This document shows positions 43,306 to 53,790 of a DNA stretch of 64,000 nt, piece by piece. The stretch is taken from positions 123,194,376-123,258,375 of the forward strand of contig NC_083342.1 of assembly GCF_019175385.1 (NCBI RefSeq), written 5' to 3'. Made by a program: the position numbers and the translations under genes. Every line of letters starts with the position of its first letter. Position 1 is the stretch's first letter. The DNA comes from Lycium barbarum (Eukaryota; Streptophyta; Magnoliopsida; Solanales; Solanaceae). The notes below the pieces were generated by a model. The model had not been told where the DNA came from. It worked only from the letters and a program-made list of their open reading frames with translations, and made no database searches.

Positions 43306-45492
43306 CTACAAATCTTCAATTTCTTCCTCTTCGCCTTCTTCCGCTTCTAAATTTTGGTTGCGTCGCTCCGATCTAATCCAATCGTGAATGCACACTAGTA
43401 CTTGCAAGCTAAAGCCGGATAATGAATGTTTATGGTCTCCAATTTGCTGTCTTCCTTGGCTAAATGCGCTCTCCGAAGCCACGGTTGATACTTGAACCGT
43501 AAGAATATCTCGAGCCATTCTTGAGAGTATCGGATGAATTGCCTTGTACTTCTTCCACCATGCTAAGACGTCCAATTCATCCAGTTCCTTGATATCCACA
43601 TTTGGCTGCATCAAATAAAAGTTACATTCATCAAAGTTTGCACTACAAGAAGAAGTTGGCTGTGAATGTAAAACTTTTAAATGCGACAAACCCGACAAGT
43701 CCTTTTTGCTACTTTGAGAAGTAGTAAGCTGTGGAGAAACGGGTGTAGCACGTTCTTCCAAATTAGAATAATGAGTAAAAGCTTTTCTAAACTCGTCATC
43801 AATAGTGAGTTCGGCTTCAGCTAAAGATGGTTGAACTCCCTGTTCAATTTCTAAAAATGTATAAATTTGACCAACCAATGCTTTAGTATAAGACACTTTT
43901 AAACAAGGATTTAAAAGAGAACTCAATATAAATAAAGTTGGGATGGGAAAAAATACTTCTTAAATTTGATTATCATTTCAAAAATAGCCGCTTGATAACC
44001 GGGTTTATATTTATACTCTTGTAAAACTCTAGCTATTTCCGCTTAGTAGGCTAAAATTCCGGTTACCGTGGGATAGAATTGTCTAGAAAAAGCAAGAGTT
44101 GCATTATAAAAAATTTCTAAGAGTTCAACACATTCTTTAACATCTTCCCAATGCGTAAAATTTAACCAATCATCACTATTAATATTATATTTGTTGTGAA
44201 CTTGTTGTATGGGAATCCTATACTCATATGCTTGTTGTAGCATAATGTAAGTGTAGTTCCACCTAGTCTCAATTTCTACTTGAATTTTCCTAGGTCTAAG
44301 GTTATTTTTCACACAATCATTCTTAAAATCTCTAAGTCTTCCCCTATTAGCATTACAAAAAAGAAACGCAACCGCATCTCTAACTTTTTGAATAGAATCG
44401 TCAAAACACACAAGACCATCTTTAACAATTAAATTTAAAATGTGACAACTACATCTCACATGAAATATATTTTTTAGCGGAGGGTTTAATTCTCTTTTTA
44501 AAAGAGCAATCGCCTTTGTATTATTAGAAGCATTATCTAAAGCAATACAAAGTGTTTCTCTATAAATATTAAAAAATCTCATAATAGTAGACATTGAATC
44601 CGCTAAAAAATTTCCATCGTGACGACCTTTTCCTTCATCATATAAAAAAGCTATAATTCTTTTTTGCATAACCCAATTGTCATCAACCCAATGACATGTA
44701 ATAGCAAAAAAATCTAACTTGTTAAGACTAAGACCCAAATCAGCGGTAAAAGAAACATTACAATTTAAAGAATTAAATACATGGCGCAAATAAAATCTAT
44801 ATTTTTTATACAAATTTATAACATCCGCTCTACAAGTACTTCTAGGAATACCCTCAAATAACGGATTATAACAACGTTGAATGTAAGTAACAAACCCGAA
44901 ACCCGAAGGAATGGAAAATGGTAAACAATCATAAGCTACCATTTTAGCTATATCTACACGCTCTTTTTTCTTGTCATACTTAAAATTTCTACCTGTTCGT
45001 GGGTCTATCGTCATTTAAATACCCCCCACATTTGAACCCGTTTGCTCTCCCCAAACATCCATATGTTTCTTTCTCATATGACCATTTAGTGTACCCGTTC
45101 CACCATCCTTACTAGTTCCTTGCCTAAAAGCAAATACTTATATATCCACATAGGGTACATTTAACTGTTTGGCTTTCCCTATCCTTAGTCATAAATTAAT
45201 TTCCAAATTATAGCGGTTGGCTTATGAGTTCTAGGCGGTTTGTCTTGTGTATGTGATTGTGCAGGACATGTATCTCCTATGGGATTATCGGGGCTTGTGT
45301 TTCATCATCATCATCAATTTCATTAAAAGTGTCGGTAAAATGTTGTTGCATTGCCTCAAGACCTAAAAGTGGATTATTTCCACCAACATCAATACCTAAA
45401 TTAGGTGTTTCTTCCACAAATGTTTCCTCATTAAGCCCACCCCTAACAATACCACTACTACTACCGGCACCACGTCTAAATCTCTTTGTCAT
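43306..45492 (-). pseudogene. hAT transposase (BED finger, RNase H-like core, dimerisation domain), broken
   Basis: The N-terminal frame starts at 45492 (MTKRFRRGAGSSSG). A BED zinc finger is traceable across frame shifts (CTLCG near 45120, then HMRKKH near 45070). The main block 45014-44043 has the hAT core: FTADLGLSLNKLDFFAITCHW, ALDNASNNTKAI (catalytic Asp region), CSCHILNLIVKDGL and WNYTYIML. A stop interrupts at 44043, then the dimerisation domain follows in 43926-43306 (ELDVLAWWKKYKAIHPILSR, then STVASESAFSQGRQ), which ends in an acidic tail. Stops or shifts at about 45012, 44043 and 43930 make it a pseudogene. An intact version would cut and join the element ends. Confidence 0.9.
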
Positions 45493-46039
45493 TATTAAAT
45501 AGAATTAATTTAAATCACACTCAAATAAATCACAAGAAAATAAATTGCAACAAATTAAATTGCGTAAATTAAATTGCGAAAAATAAAGATAGAGTTGGAA
45601 CAAAGGTACCAAATTTCCGGATTAATTTCCAACAAAGTGAAGGCGGCTATAATTGCAAATCCACCAAAGCTACTTCGGATTGTTGCAAAATCACTAAATC
45701 CACCAACAATATTATAATTGCAAAATTAATAATTGAAACTATAATAAGACTTTATAATATTTATTTGAGAGAAATTTAAAGTGGCTAATTGTTGCGAAAT
45801 AACTATAATTGAGAGATTGAGATTTGAGAGAAAGAGAAGAGTGAATTGGTGTGGATTAAAATGAAAATGAAGAAGGGTTTATATAGGGGTGGGGGATGGG
45901 TTAAAGTGTTAAAAAGAAAGTTTGGGGGGTTGGGGGGGGGGGGGGGGGCAAAAATGAGTTTAAAACGGCCATTTTTGCAAAACCGTTGCCAACGGTCCAA
46001 TAACGGACAGCCCAACGGCTATATTAAAAAAAAAAAAAA

Positions 46040-46156
46040 ATCGCCGGTTTAACCGGTCAGGTTCCGATTTTACCGGTTCCGGTTTCAAAAAAATCAAAAC
46101 CGGAACCGGTTCAACCGGTTCCGGTTCCAGTTTTACCGGTCCGGTTGACAGGTTTA
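46040..46156. repeat. Right subterminal CCGG-rich array of the hAT element
   Basis: Contains CGCCGGTTTAACCGG, TTACCGGTTCCGG, AACCGGAACCGG, CAACCGGTTCCGG and TTACCGGTCCGG, inverted relative to the left array. Just inside lies a poly-A run and, at 45928-45948, a G-run. Confidence 0.8.
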
Positions 46157-46229
46157 GTCTGGGATGTGGAAGATAACTTCTTCTTGGGTGATAGGGTTGA
46201 CGATTAAATGCGTAATTTTCCAATCATAA
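46157..46229 (-). pseudogene. F-box/FBA relic 2, middle fragment between two transposons
   Basis: Read on minus: YDWKITHLIVNPITQEEVIF followed by HIPD. This matches relic 1 (KLFSYSIVNPVT...) and joins on one side to GNIAALFFHPS (beyond the hAT) and on the other to HGLLLFTH (beyond the Helitron). Only 73 bases of host gene separate the two insertions. Confidence 0.75.
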
Positions 46230-46655
46230 TCTATATATATATATATAATTGCAGGACATAAGCCCAGTAATGTGGCGCTCTCTTGTGCGAGTTTCATTAT
46301 TTATCTTTTTTCTTAGGATTTTGCCATTTACTTGTAATTCACCTTTTAAAAATAGATGCCCAATTTAACAAAAGGGAACGGTCACCTCTTTTAGAAAAGT
46401 TATTTCGGTTAATTTTCCGAACGATCACCTCTTAGTTACGGCTATAATGACAAACTTTAACTGATTGATAACACACATTAAAACTGCAAATCTTAAATCC
46501 TCCGCACATTGTGCATGTGAGTACTGCATGCATCCACCATTTTCAAGAGACAAACATTGTCGGAAAAGAAGACTAGGATGGCCGTGTCTGTACATTGCTT
46601 TCTAAAACTCCCAATTGTAGAAGTCGGTTGACGCTAACTTCATGTACAATCAAAT

Positions 46656-46893
46656 GTGCCCGTTTGGCCATGAAAATTTTTCGCTTTTTTCGGGAAAATG
46701 TTTTCGCTTTATTTGAAAATCAATGTTTGGCCATGAAAATTCCAAATACAATTTCATTTTCAATATATTCAAACAGCCAAATATTCTTTGCGAAAACTAT
46801 AACCAAACACAACTCCATCATTTTCAACTTCAACTCCAAAATACCAAATAAAGTAGTAAAAAATATTTGATTTTCATGGCCAAACGCCTACTA
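46656..46893. mobile_element. MITE nested in the Helitron
   Basis: The ends GCCCGTTTGGCCATGAAAAT and ATTTTCATGGCCAAACGC form an inverted repeat of about 18 bases around a 240 bp AT-rich element. Related right half at 9468-9590. The target duplication is unclear. Confidence 0.7.
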
Positions 46894-48470
46894 AATTTCT
46901 TATAAGTTACTAACAAAGGTTTTCCCTTCCCAATTTCTGAATTTTATTTTACAGATCAGTCCTGCTTTAGAATTTTATTTTTCAAATTAATCTCTTTATG
47001 ACGCTCACGCCATGTAGGGAATAATGTGCTCTTTATGAAAGTTTTAATATTAATGCTGCGGTTGCCTATATTTCTGGACTGGATGTCTTCACTTTATTAT
47101 AAGAAAAGAAATCACCTTTGAGTATAGTAAATGTTCAGTGACTAGGAGATATGATTATAATATCCACTGAATTGGTAATAGCCATGTGAAAATGTGGCTT
47201 GACTCAAACGAAAACAAACTTACTTTTATAGATAATTTATAAATGTTTGATTAGGTGAACTAACTGATTTTATCTCTGGAAGACTGTAACACTTAAATTG
47301 TTTGATTTCAGGAAGAAAAAAAAAAGACTAATAATTTTTCATGTAAAGGAATTCATGCCCGGGATCATAGCAATAGTATTTTCTACATAATATGTCTTTT
47401 ACATTAAAATAGCAAGTCAGTTGCTCCATAGGACTAGGAAAGTTCTCTTTGATTAGCGTGTGTAATCACACAATGAGGTGTTGCTTTCATTGTGATACTC
47501 GAGAGGAGGAGGAAGAACAATAAAGAGGCAGAGAAGTAAAAGGAAGGCCGCCGGAGAATGAAACGGAAGGGAAGAGTTCGTCGGAGAAGGAGAAAAGTAA
47601 ACGGCGTGTGCAGATGTGGGAGAAGGATTTAGTTTGTTTTAAAATTTGGTGCAAAAGACAAAGGTCCTCAATCTTAATGTGCAAATAAAGTGTCTTAGGG
47701 CATTTAAGCAAAAGATAAAAATCGAGATAAACTTTATCAAATGCTTAAATTTTGGATAATTACACGGTAGTTTTATTGATACTTTTGCATTTCAGTGAAA
47801 ATTAAGAAGCCAAAAAGTCTTCTTTGAATTATATTATGGTACCGTTTCATATTCCAAAATATGTCAGCCTTTTAGTTTGATAGGTTCTCCAAGGGTGAGC
47901 GCGGAGTTTGCCAGCCAGCAAAGAAACGGATACTTTTCAGAACTTTTTCAAGTAGTAAAAAATAGAGGTACCTCAATGCACAATCTCTTTTTATTATGTA
48001 AATATGTTTGGTTATCCAAGTAGGTACTTTCTATGGCAATACCAAAAGAGTGAAAGAACAAAATTAGCCACATATTCACTCTTAGAAATGGATATCTAAA
48101 TGTAGTAACCATATTATCTGATGATCCTGGATGAAACTTAGAGTGGCACCATGTCCCACAATATATTAAGACTAGAAAAATGAGATATATTTTCATTTGC
48201 AACACCAATGGAGGGCATTATTTATGAGTTTTACAGGTTTTAATAAGACACAAGTGAATTTAATGAAAATAATAATTTGATGCCTTTTCAGGAACAAATA
48301 TTAATGGAGATGTTATTGTAACGAAGTATCGCCAGTAACAGTGTAACAACACTAATCAACACCACAAATTTTGGCTTAGTTGATGAATTTTTTGTAAAAT
48401 TTGCTTTATTTTTCTTGCTTATCATGTGTTATTTTTTGCCAGTAACGAAATATTAGTGTATATATAAAAT
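46894..48470. other. Helitron interior, no recognisable gene
   Basis: AT-rich; a GC-richer, purine-rich patch at 47500-47620 (GAGGAGGAGGAAGAAC, GGCCGCCGGAGAATGAAAC, GGAGAAGGAGAAAAG) could be a captured host-gene piece. The minus frame there (47487-47711) is short and unrecognised. Confidence 0.35.
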
Positions 48471-48514
48471 CAACGAGCCTTAATATCCGCGCGAAGCGGG
48501 GATAAATTTACTAG

Positions 48515-48906
48515 TGTGTAAATAAGAGCAAGCCATGGTACGAAAAGATCATGAGGGTACGCCACATAGTAGAACTCAATAATTTACATGTGTAACTACA
48601 CCTGATTCTTTTCCTCCTCCTTAGAAACCCCTAACGCGTTTTATTCCAATCCTCGAGAAACACTATTCTCGAATTCCAAGTTACCTTATTGATCATCTGG
48701 ACAGCAATTGTAGGAACAGCAGCACCACAGTTTACATGCATGTTGTTGAACTGTGGCGTCAAGATTAAAGAATTCCATTTTCTACAAACTTGTTGGCAAC
48801 GGAGTATGTCTTCTGCTGGGAGTCTGCATAGAATATCAACTAGTAGATCATCGGGTAGAAATTTACAGTGCTTTCTTGGAAAACAAGACAAGCAAGACCA
48901 AAACAT
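48515..48906 (-). pseudogene. F-box/FBA relic 2, N-terminal F-box part
   Basis: ATG at 48906 begins MFWSCLSCFPRKHCKF, then a clear F-box: LPDDLLVDILCRLPAEDI and CQQVCRKWNSLILTPQF, then VPTIAVQMINKVTWNSRIVF. TAG follows LEDWNKTR near 48630; after this, decayed FBA sequence continues in shifted frames to HGLLLFTH at the Helitron junction (48515). The ~40-residue F-box would bind SKP1 in an SCF complex in an intact protein. This is the only F-box visible for the two relics. Confidence 0.85.
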
Positions 48907-48954
48907 TATGAAACTGTTTGATCTGATATCTTACTATAAGAAAATGGCAATATA

Positions 48955-49036
48955 ATGGACAAACTCTAGCAATATGGGACACGGGGAATGAGTAATGACT
49001 ATGATGTCCGTGTTCTATAACAACAAAACATCTTCT
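48955..49036. other. 5' flank of F-box relic 2
   Basis: GGACAAACTCTAGCAATATG followed by ACACGGGGAATGAGTAATGA resembles the ends of the repeats at 24199-24426 and 40749-40976, supporting a shared upstream region in this gene family. Confidence 0.45.
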
Positions 49037-50556
49037 TTTATAGAAAATTTACGGCCCATAACTATCTCTAACACTGATTTGTTAGTAATAGCTATCTTTT
49101 TTTTTTAATTATATTTGGTAGCTTAATTATTTATCAAATTACCATCTATAACTTGTTTTTGTAACTGCAGTGTATTTCCCTAAAAATAAGGTATCTCTCA
49201 CCCACTTACCCACAATCTTTCTTTTTTTTTTAAATATTTTTCTCTCACCTATCAAATCTATTTTCTCCCTCACCCGTCTTTCTCTCTCCGTTCCATCTCC
49301 TAGTCTTTTAAATTGATTTTCTCACACCTACCAAATTTATTTTCTCCCTCACCCCTCTTTCTCTCTCTGTTCCATAACCTACCCTAGATCTCATTTTCTC
49401 TTACAAATCAGAAAAATCCTACAGTAGTAGCAGCAGCCATGGTCGACGACGGAGTGAACCTTTATTAAAAAGAGCCATGGTCGACGACGGAGTGAAAAAA
49501 AGAGCTCTAACAACGGTGAAGGACGACGGAGTGAAGCTTTATTAACTAGTCCAATCTAAAGTCTTTATCTCCGGATAACGTACTTTTTGTAGCAATCTGA
49601 GACGGCTCACTTCTTTCCCATGAGAACACCATTGATGAGAGTTGTGGAGCTTCATGCCCACCAAGTGTTTGATAAAATGTTTTAGTATATTTCAGTGTAT
49701 TTCTGTGTATTAACAAATTATATATTTAATTTTCAGTATATTTCAGTACATTATTTCGCTGTATTTCCATGTATTTGTCTTCTTTTTTTTTTGGTGTAAA
49801 TATAGTGAATGTCCCAAATATAGAGCCTATTTTTACTACACTTTGTTTTCACGACTTTTGTATTTCAATGTATTTCTGCATTTTGTATTTCTAATTTATG
49901 AAACAGTTTCTGATATATTTCATTGTATTCCATTGTATATACGCATATCACAACTTTATATTTCTTAAACAATTATCCATATTTCATTATATTTCAGTTT
50001 ATATTTTTCTGTATTTGGAAGTTTTTAGATCTTTAGTGGTTTTTGAATTCAAAAAGTTTTGATTGTGATAAAAGTTGAGTGAGATTCGTAAGCTTTTATG
50101 GAAGAACAACCGTTATGCGTGATTTATGGGAAGTTTTAAATTGAATCCCATAATTGTTTTTTTTTAAAAGTTGTTCCATAAAGAGGGCATGATTTTACTC
50201 TTCACTCTTCAGTGATTTGTGTGAACTATGGTTAATTTAATTTGACTTACTATTTAAAAAGGAAAAGAATATTATGTTAAAAAAATATAGCTTATTTTTT
50301 CTCTTAGAATTTTTTTTTTAAAAATTGTTCTAAAAATAGAACCTAAATTTACTCTAACGTGTTTTGTATTTCGCTATATTTCACTGTATTTCAAAAATGC
50401 AAGATACAACTGAAATATAGCCAAAAGCATCTACAAATTATAAACCTTCAACTTGTAGCTATAACTAGTTAGAAGCTATTAAAAGGTAGCTATTTGTGTT
50501 AAGTTTTACTTATTTTATTGATCCTCCAAATCTAAAATTGGGGCATTTTCTACAAT
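49037..50556. mobile_element. Possible non-autonomous MULE-like element A
   Basis: The flanks ATAGAAAATTTACGGCCCAT (left) and, on minus, GTAGAAAATGCCCCAATTTT (right) are loosely inverted. Both are followed inward by AATAGCTA words. The interior holds many GTATTTCAGTGTATTTCTGT-type words and a small duplicated patch ATGGTCGACGACGGAGTGAA (49439 and 49478). Ends and TSD are not secure; no transposase. Confidence 0.35.
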
Positions 50557-50657
50557 TGGGTTTGGTAATACTAGGCGAAAAGCCCATGAACTATTTCAGC
50601 GGCCCAGGATATTAGGAGGCTATAGCTGGAATTCCAAGTATTATTCGTAACTGTAGT

Positions 50658-50874
50658 GGGTCATTGCACTTTTGTCCCTATTTTGTGCTGGTAATTAATT
50701 TTTATCCTTCAAAATCGAATTTATGCCTATAGAGTCATAAGCTACGCATTATAATATTCATAAGTTATGCCCGTGCCATTAAAGAACTTATACCCCTATA
50801 GGTATAAATTCGATTTTGAAGGGTAAAAATTAAAGACCAGTCCATTTGGAGTACAAACCGTGCAATTACTTAAG
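50658..50874. mobile_element. 217 bp MITE with 8 bp TSD
   Basis: Flanked by ACTGTAGT at 50650-50657 and 50875-50882. Long inverted arms: ATTTTTATCCTTCAAAATCG plus AATTTATGCCTATAG on the left, paired with the complement of CTATAGGTATAAATT plus CGATTTTGAAGGGTAAAAAT on the right. Outer segments ATTGCAC/GTGCAAT also pair. The 8 bp duplication suggests a hAT-type MITE. Confidence 0.75.
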
Positions 50875-50882
50875 ACTGTAGT

Positions 50883-52558
50883 TGCTAAGTTTCAACTTTA
50901 AAATTTAGGTACAGCTTCAAAAACATAGTAGTCGTGATATAAACAATAATTTTTAGAATTAATGTTTGATAAGATCATCCAAAAATATGATTGCCACAGT
51001 AATCAGTAATGATATCAAACTAAACTTACTAAAGGAAGAAGACAGATTGGTATAGGACATAATTATGTGTTTGATAGAATTGGTGTAAGACTCTACAATA
51101 TAGTTACCTATCTGGCATGTAATTAGCTTAGGGTACGTAATTTGTATATTACCTCATACTTATCTTAAAGCTCTCCCTTAGGTAATTAGACGGATACATG
51201 GTAATACCATAAGCAACATCGTATTAGCTAGTTTACCCCTGGGGACAAAAAACATCCTACTCCCTCTAGAGGAAAATAATTGCTATTGCAAAAACGATGT
51301 TTTGGTCCCGTTGGGACAAAACAATTTTGTTTTAAAGCATCAAAGACAAAGGGATAATTTTCTATTGTTCAAAAATAACCAAAAAAAAAAAAAATGGCGG
51401 TGTACGTAGGGAATTTAAGACTTAAACAGTGCTATCACCAAGGCTTGTAGTTTAGAGATACAAGTGAGAGTGTTGCTCACACAATTAGTAAGTGTTGGAT
51501 TCACAATAACCCTTTTTCCCGATCCTTGATATGATAAAATAAGGTCTTTTTGCCACACTATTTTGGCCATAATAGCCTAAATGGGATAAATTCATATGAC
51601 TATTTAGGTCAAATTTAATAATTTATGCTTACTTAATGTCATTTCTATCTTTTCTTCTCAAAGTTTATCTTAATTTAAAATTTTACAATAAAAGTTATAG
51701 TAATTTTTACATAAATATGGTCATTTGGGTCAAATTGGTGTGGCAATTTAGCAACTCCCTAAATTTAAACAACAATTGGACAAAATATAAACACCGGCTC
51801 CAAAAAAACTGAATGTAACACCAAATTTCATACTATTTGTTTTCCTATTTGTAGTATATCAAAATTGATTGTTGAGGGGACAATACAGCATAGTTAATCC
51901 AAAACTGCAATTTGATTATGTGGTTAAAATCATGTAAAGTTGACTATTTTAGTTGTCAATGCGCCTGTGATCAACTTTTATGCAATTTGACTAATTAATC
52001 AAGTCTCGTCAAATCAACCTTTATGCAATTTGACTAATTAATCAAGTCTCATCATAAAGTGGTGGGGATTGTGATAATGTTGATTATCACTCAAATCACT
52101 TCTATAATTATCATTTGCTTAAGTATTTCTTGATTCCATTGACTTCCAATCCTTATGGAACCTTCTTGGCACTTGTGTAACTTCATTAACCATCTAAGGG
52201 CCCTATAGCTCCCCCTCAAGGCATTACTAAACAGGGTATAACTCGATTGATGCAAAATCTTCCCAACACATAACTCAAATTCTACTTCCTTCGACGAACT
52301 TAATTCCACCGATTCATATGACTCCAAAACCTTAAGGTACGCGCTTAAAGTTATCAAATACCCTCCTTAACTTTATAAGGGTTTCCTGTCCACTTTAGGG
52401 TTGCGTTAGTCTACTCATAATTCAAACGACTCGAAATTTACAAGATGTAACACAAAATCCCCCAAGAAAACTCAATGAAGATGCTCTCCCCAAAATCAGA
52501 TTGCTTGAAGTTTCGGAAGGGGGAGCGGGGGGTGAGGGGTGGGGTGGAATGTCCAAAG
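50883..52558. other. Intergenic, no gene seen
   Basis: AT-rich. Contains a 43 bp tandem duplication at 51972-52057 (listed separately) and a 88-codon minus frame at 52091-52357 without a recognisable domain. No element ends were identified. Confidence 0.4.
51972..52057. repeat. 43 bp tandem duplication
   Basis: ATGCAATTTGACTAATTAAT with CAAGTCTC occurs at 51980 and again at 52023, in two adjacent near-identical units. Confidence 0.85.
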
Positions 52559-53020
52559 TTCATACACAAAAAAACATATATGTATAATTTTTTATGCAAT
52601 ATGTATAACTGTATAAATCCATTATAATTTTTATATATGAAATATGTTTAAAAATTGTATGTATATTTTGATTATGATAGAGATAGATAAATTGCATAAA
52701 ATTTGACAAAGTATGTATAAATTATGAGAAAATATGTTGAAAATATGTATAATAAATCTGTAATTGATAGAAACCAAATTTCATACAAAGTTCATACACC
52801 AGAAATAAATATGTATAAATTTTTGTATGCAATATGTATAGCTGTATAAATTCGTTATAATTTTTATGTATAAAATATATATAAAAGTTGTATATATATT
52901 TTGATTATGATAAAGTACATATTAACTGTATAAAATTTGATCAAACTATGTATATATTATGAGAAAGTATATATGTGTAATAAATTTTCTAACTGATACA
53001 AACCAGATTCCATACACATT
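52559..53020. repeat. 232 bp tandem repeat, two copies
   Basis: Copies begin TTCATACAC at 52559 and 52791, and the next TTCATACACC is at 53020. Each has GCAATATGTATA(A/G)CTGTATA, then ATTATAATTTTTAT and TTTTGATTATGATA in the same order. The CATTTCATACAC words continue to about 53360. Confidence 0.8.
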
Positions 53021-53790
53021 TCATACACCCAATGAATTTCAATATTTTTACGACTAATTCATATCTAATTTATTCACATTTCATACACATTGTGCCGCAT
53101 ATATCTCAAAAATGATATATATATCAGATTCCATACACATTTCACATATATATTAGTTTTAACATTTTTAAAATCTACATTTTATAGAATTTATACAGAT
53201 TTCAAACACATAATGATCACACAAACCTCAAAACGATACAAACCAATTATCATATACAATTAATACACAAGTCAGCAATCAAAATCTTTCTATTATTAAT
53301 GTATAATAATTTATACACATTTCATGCACACAATCACAACACACATCTGATACACACATTTCAACTTTTTTACATGTTGCATTAAAGATTTTTTTTCTTT
53401 TTTGCATTAAACATATCATCGCTCCCCATTATTTCCCACAAACAAAATCCAAAGCATAATGAAAGTCTAACCATGTAGGACGGGAAAACAATGTTAATAT
53501 ACAAAAATAACGATGAACAGTAACAATGGTGAAAGATTGGTTTGAAAATCGTGAGTTGAAAATACAGAGAATTGCAATCAGGCAAAAAACATTAAAATTG
53601 GTGGGGAATTGTTCGTCAATGAAGCTAAAATCGTATTATACTAGGAGAGAAGATGAATTTTAGGTCTGAAAATGGTATCTATCTTAGAGGGAGAGAGAGA
53701 GAAATCTTTTCGAAAAGTAGAAGAAGTTGATTGGTATCTATCCTAAAACTAAGCCCACATTTAAAATCAGATTATCTTCCTAAAAAAAAA
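53021..53790. other. Non-coding spacer with CATTTCATACACAT words
   Basis: Degenerate repeats of CACATTTCATACACA extend to about 53360, then AT-rich DNA with a GA microsatellite at 53688-53702. No gene was seen. Confidence 0.45.

Larger units (their letters stand above)
42347..46156 (-). mobile_element. hAT transposon with transposase gene (3,810 bp)
   Basis: Ends TAAACCCGTCAACCGG and (minus) TAAACCTGTCAACCGG are inverted repeats, flanked by the 8 bp duplication GTCTGGCA (42339-42346) and GTCTGGGA (46157-46164). The outer ~130 bases on each side are packed with ACCGGTT/CCGGAACCGG words. The transposase gene lies on minus at 43306-45492. The copy is inactive because that gene is broken. The element interrupts F-box relic 2. 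Confidence 0.92.
46230..48514 (+). mobile_element. Non-autonomous Helitron (2,285 bp)
   Basis: Starts TCTATATATAT after host A (46229) and ends CTAG (48511-48514) before host T (48515), the A^T insertion rule of Helitrons. Just before the end is a GC-rich imperfect hairpin TATCCGCGCGAAGCGGGGATA (a Helitron hallmark) about 9 bases from CTAG. There is no target duplication and no Rep/helicase gene. The interior is AT-rich with a nested MITE. Removing it restores an open F-box frame (LLLFTH then YDWKITHLIVNP), which supports the boundaries strongly. Confidence 0.88.

Noticed and set aside
51420..51520. Possible tRNA-like segment (GGCTTGTAGTTTAGAGATAC ... TTGGATTC)
   Set aside because: No cloverleaf could be drawn and the B box is poor; not reported as a tRNA or SINE.
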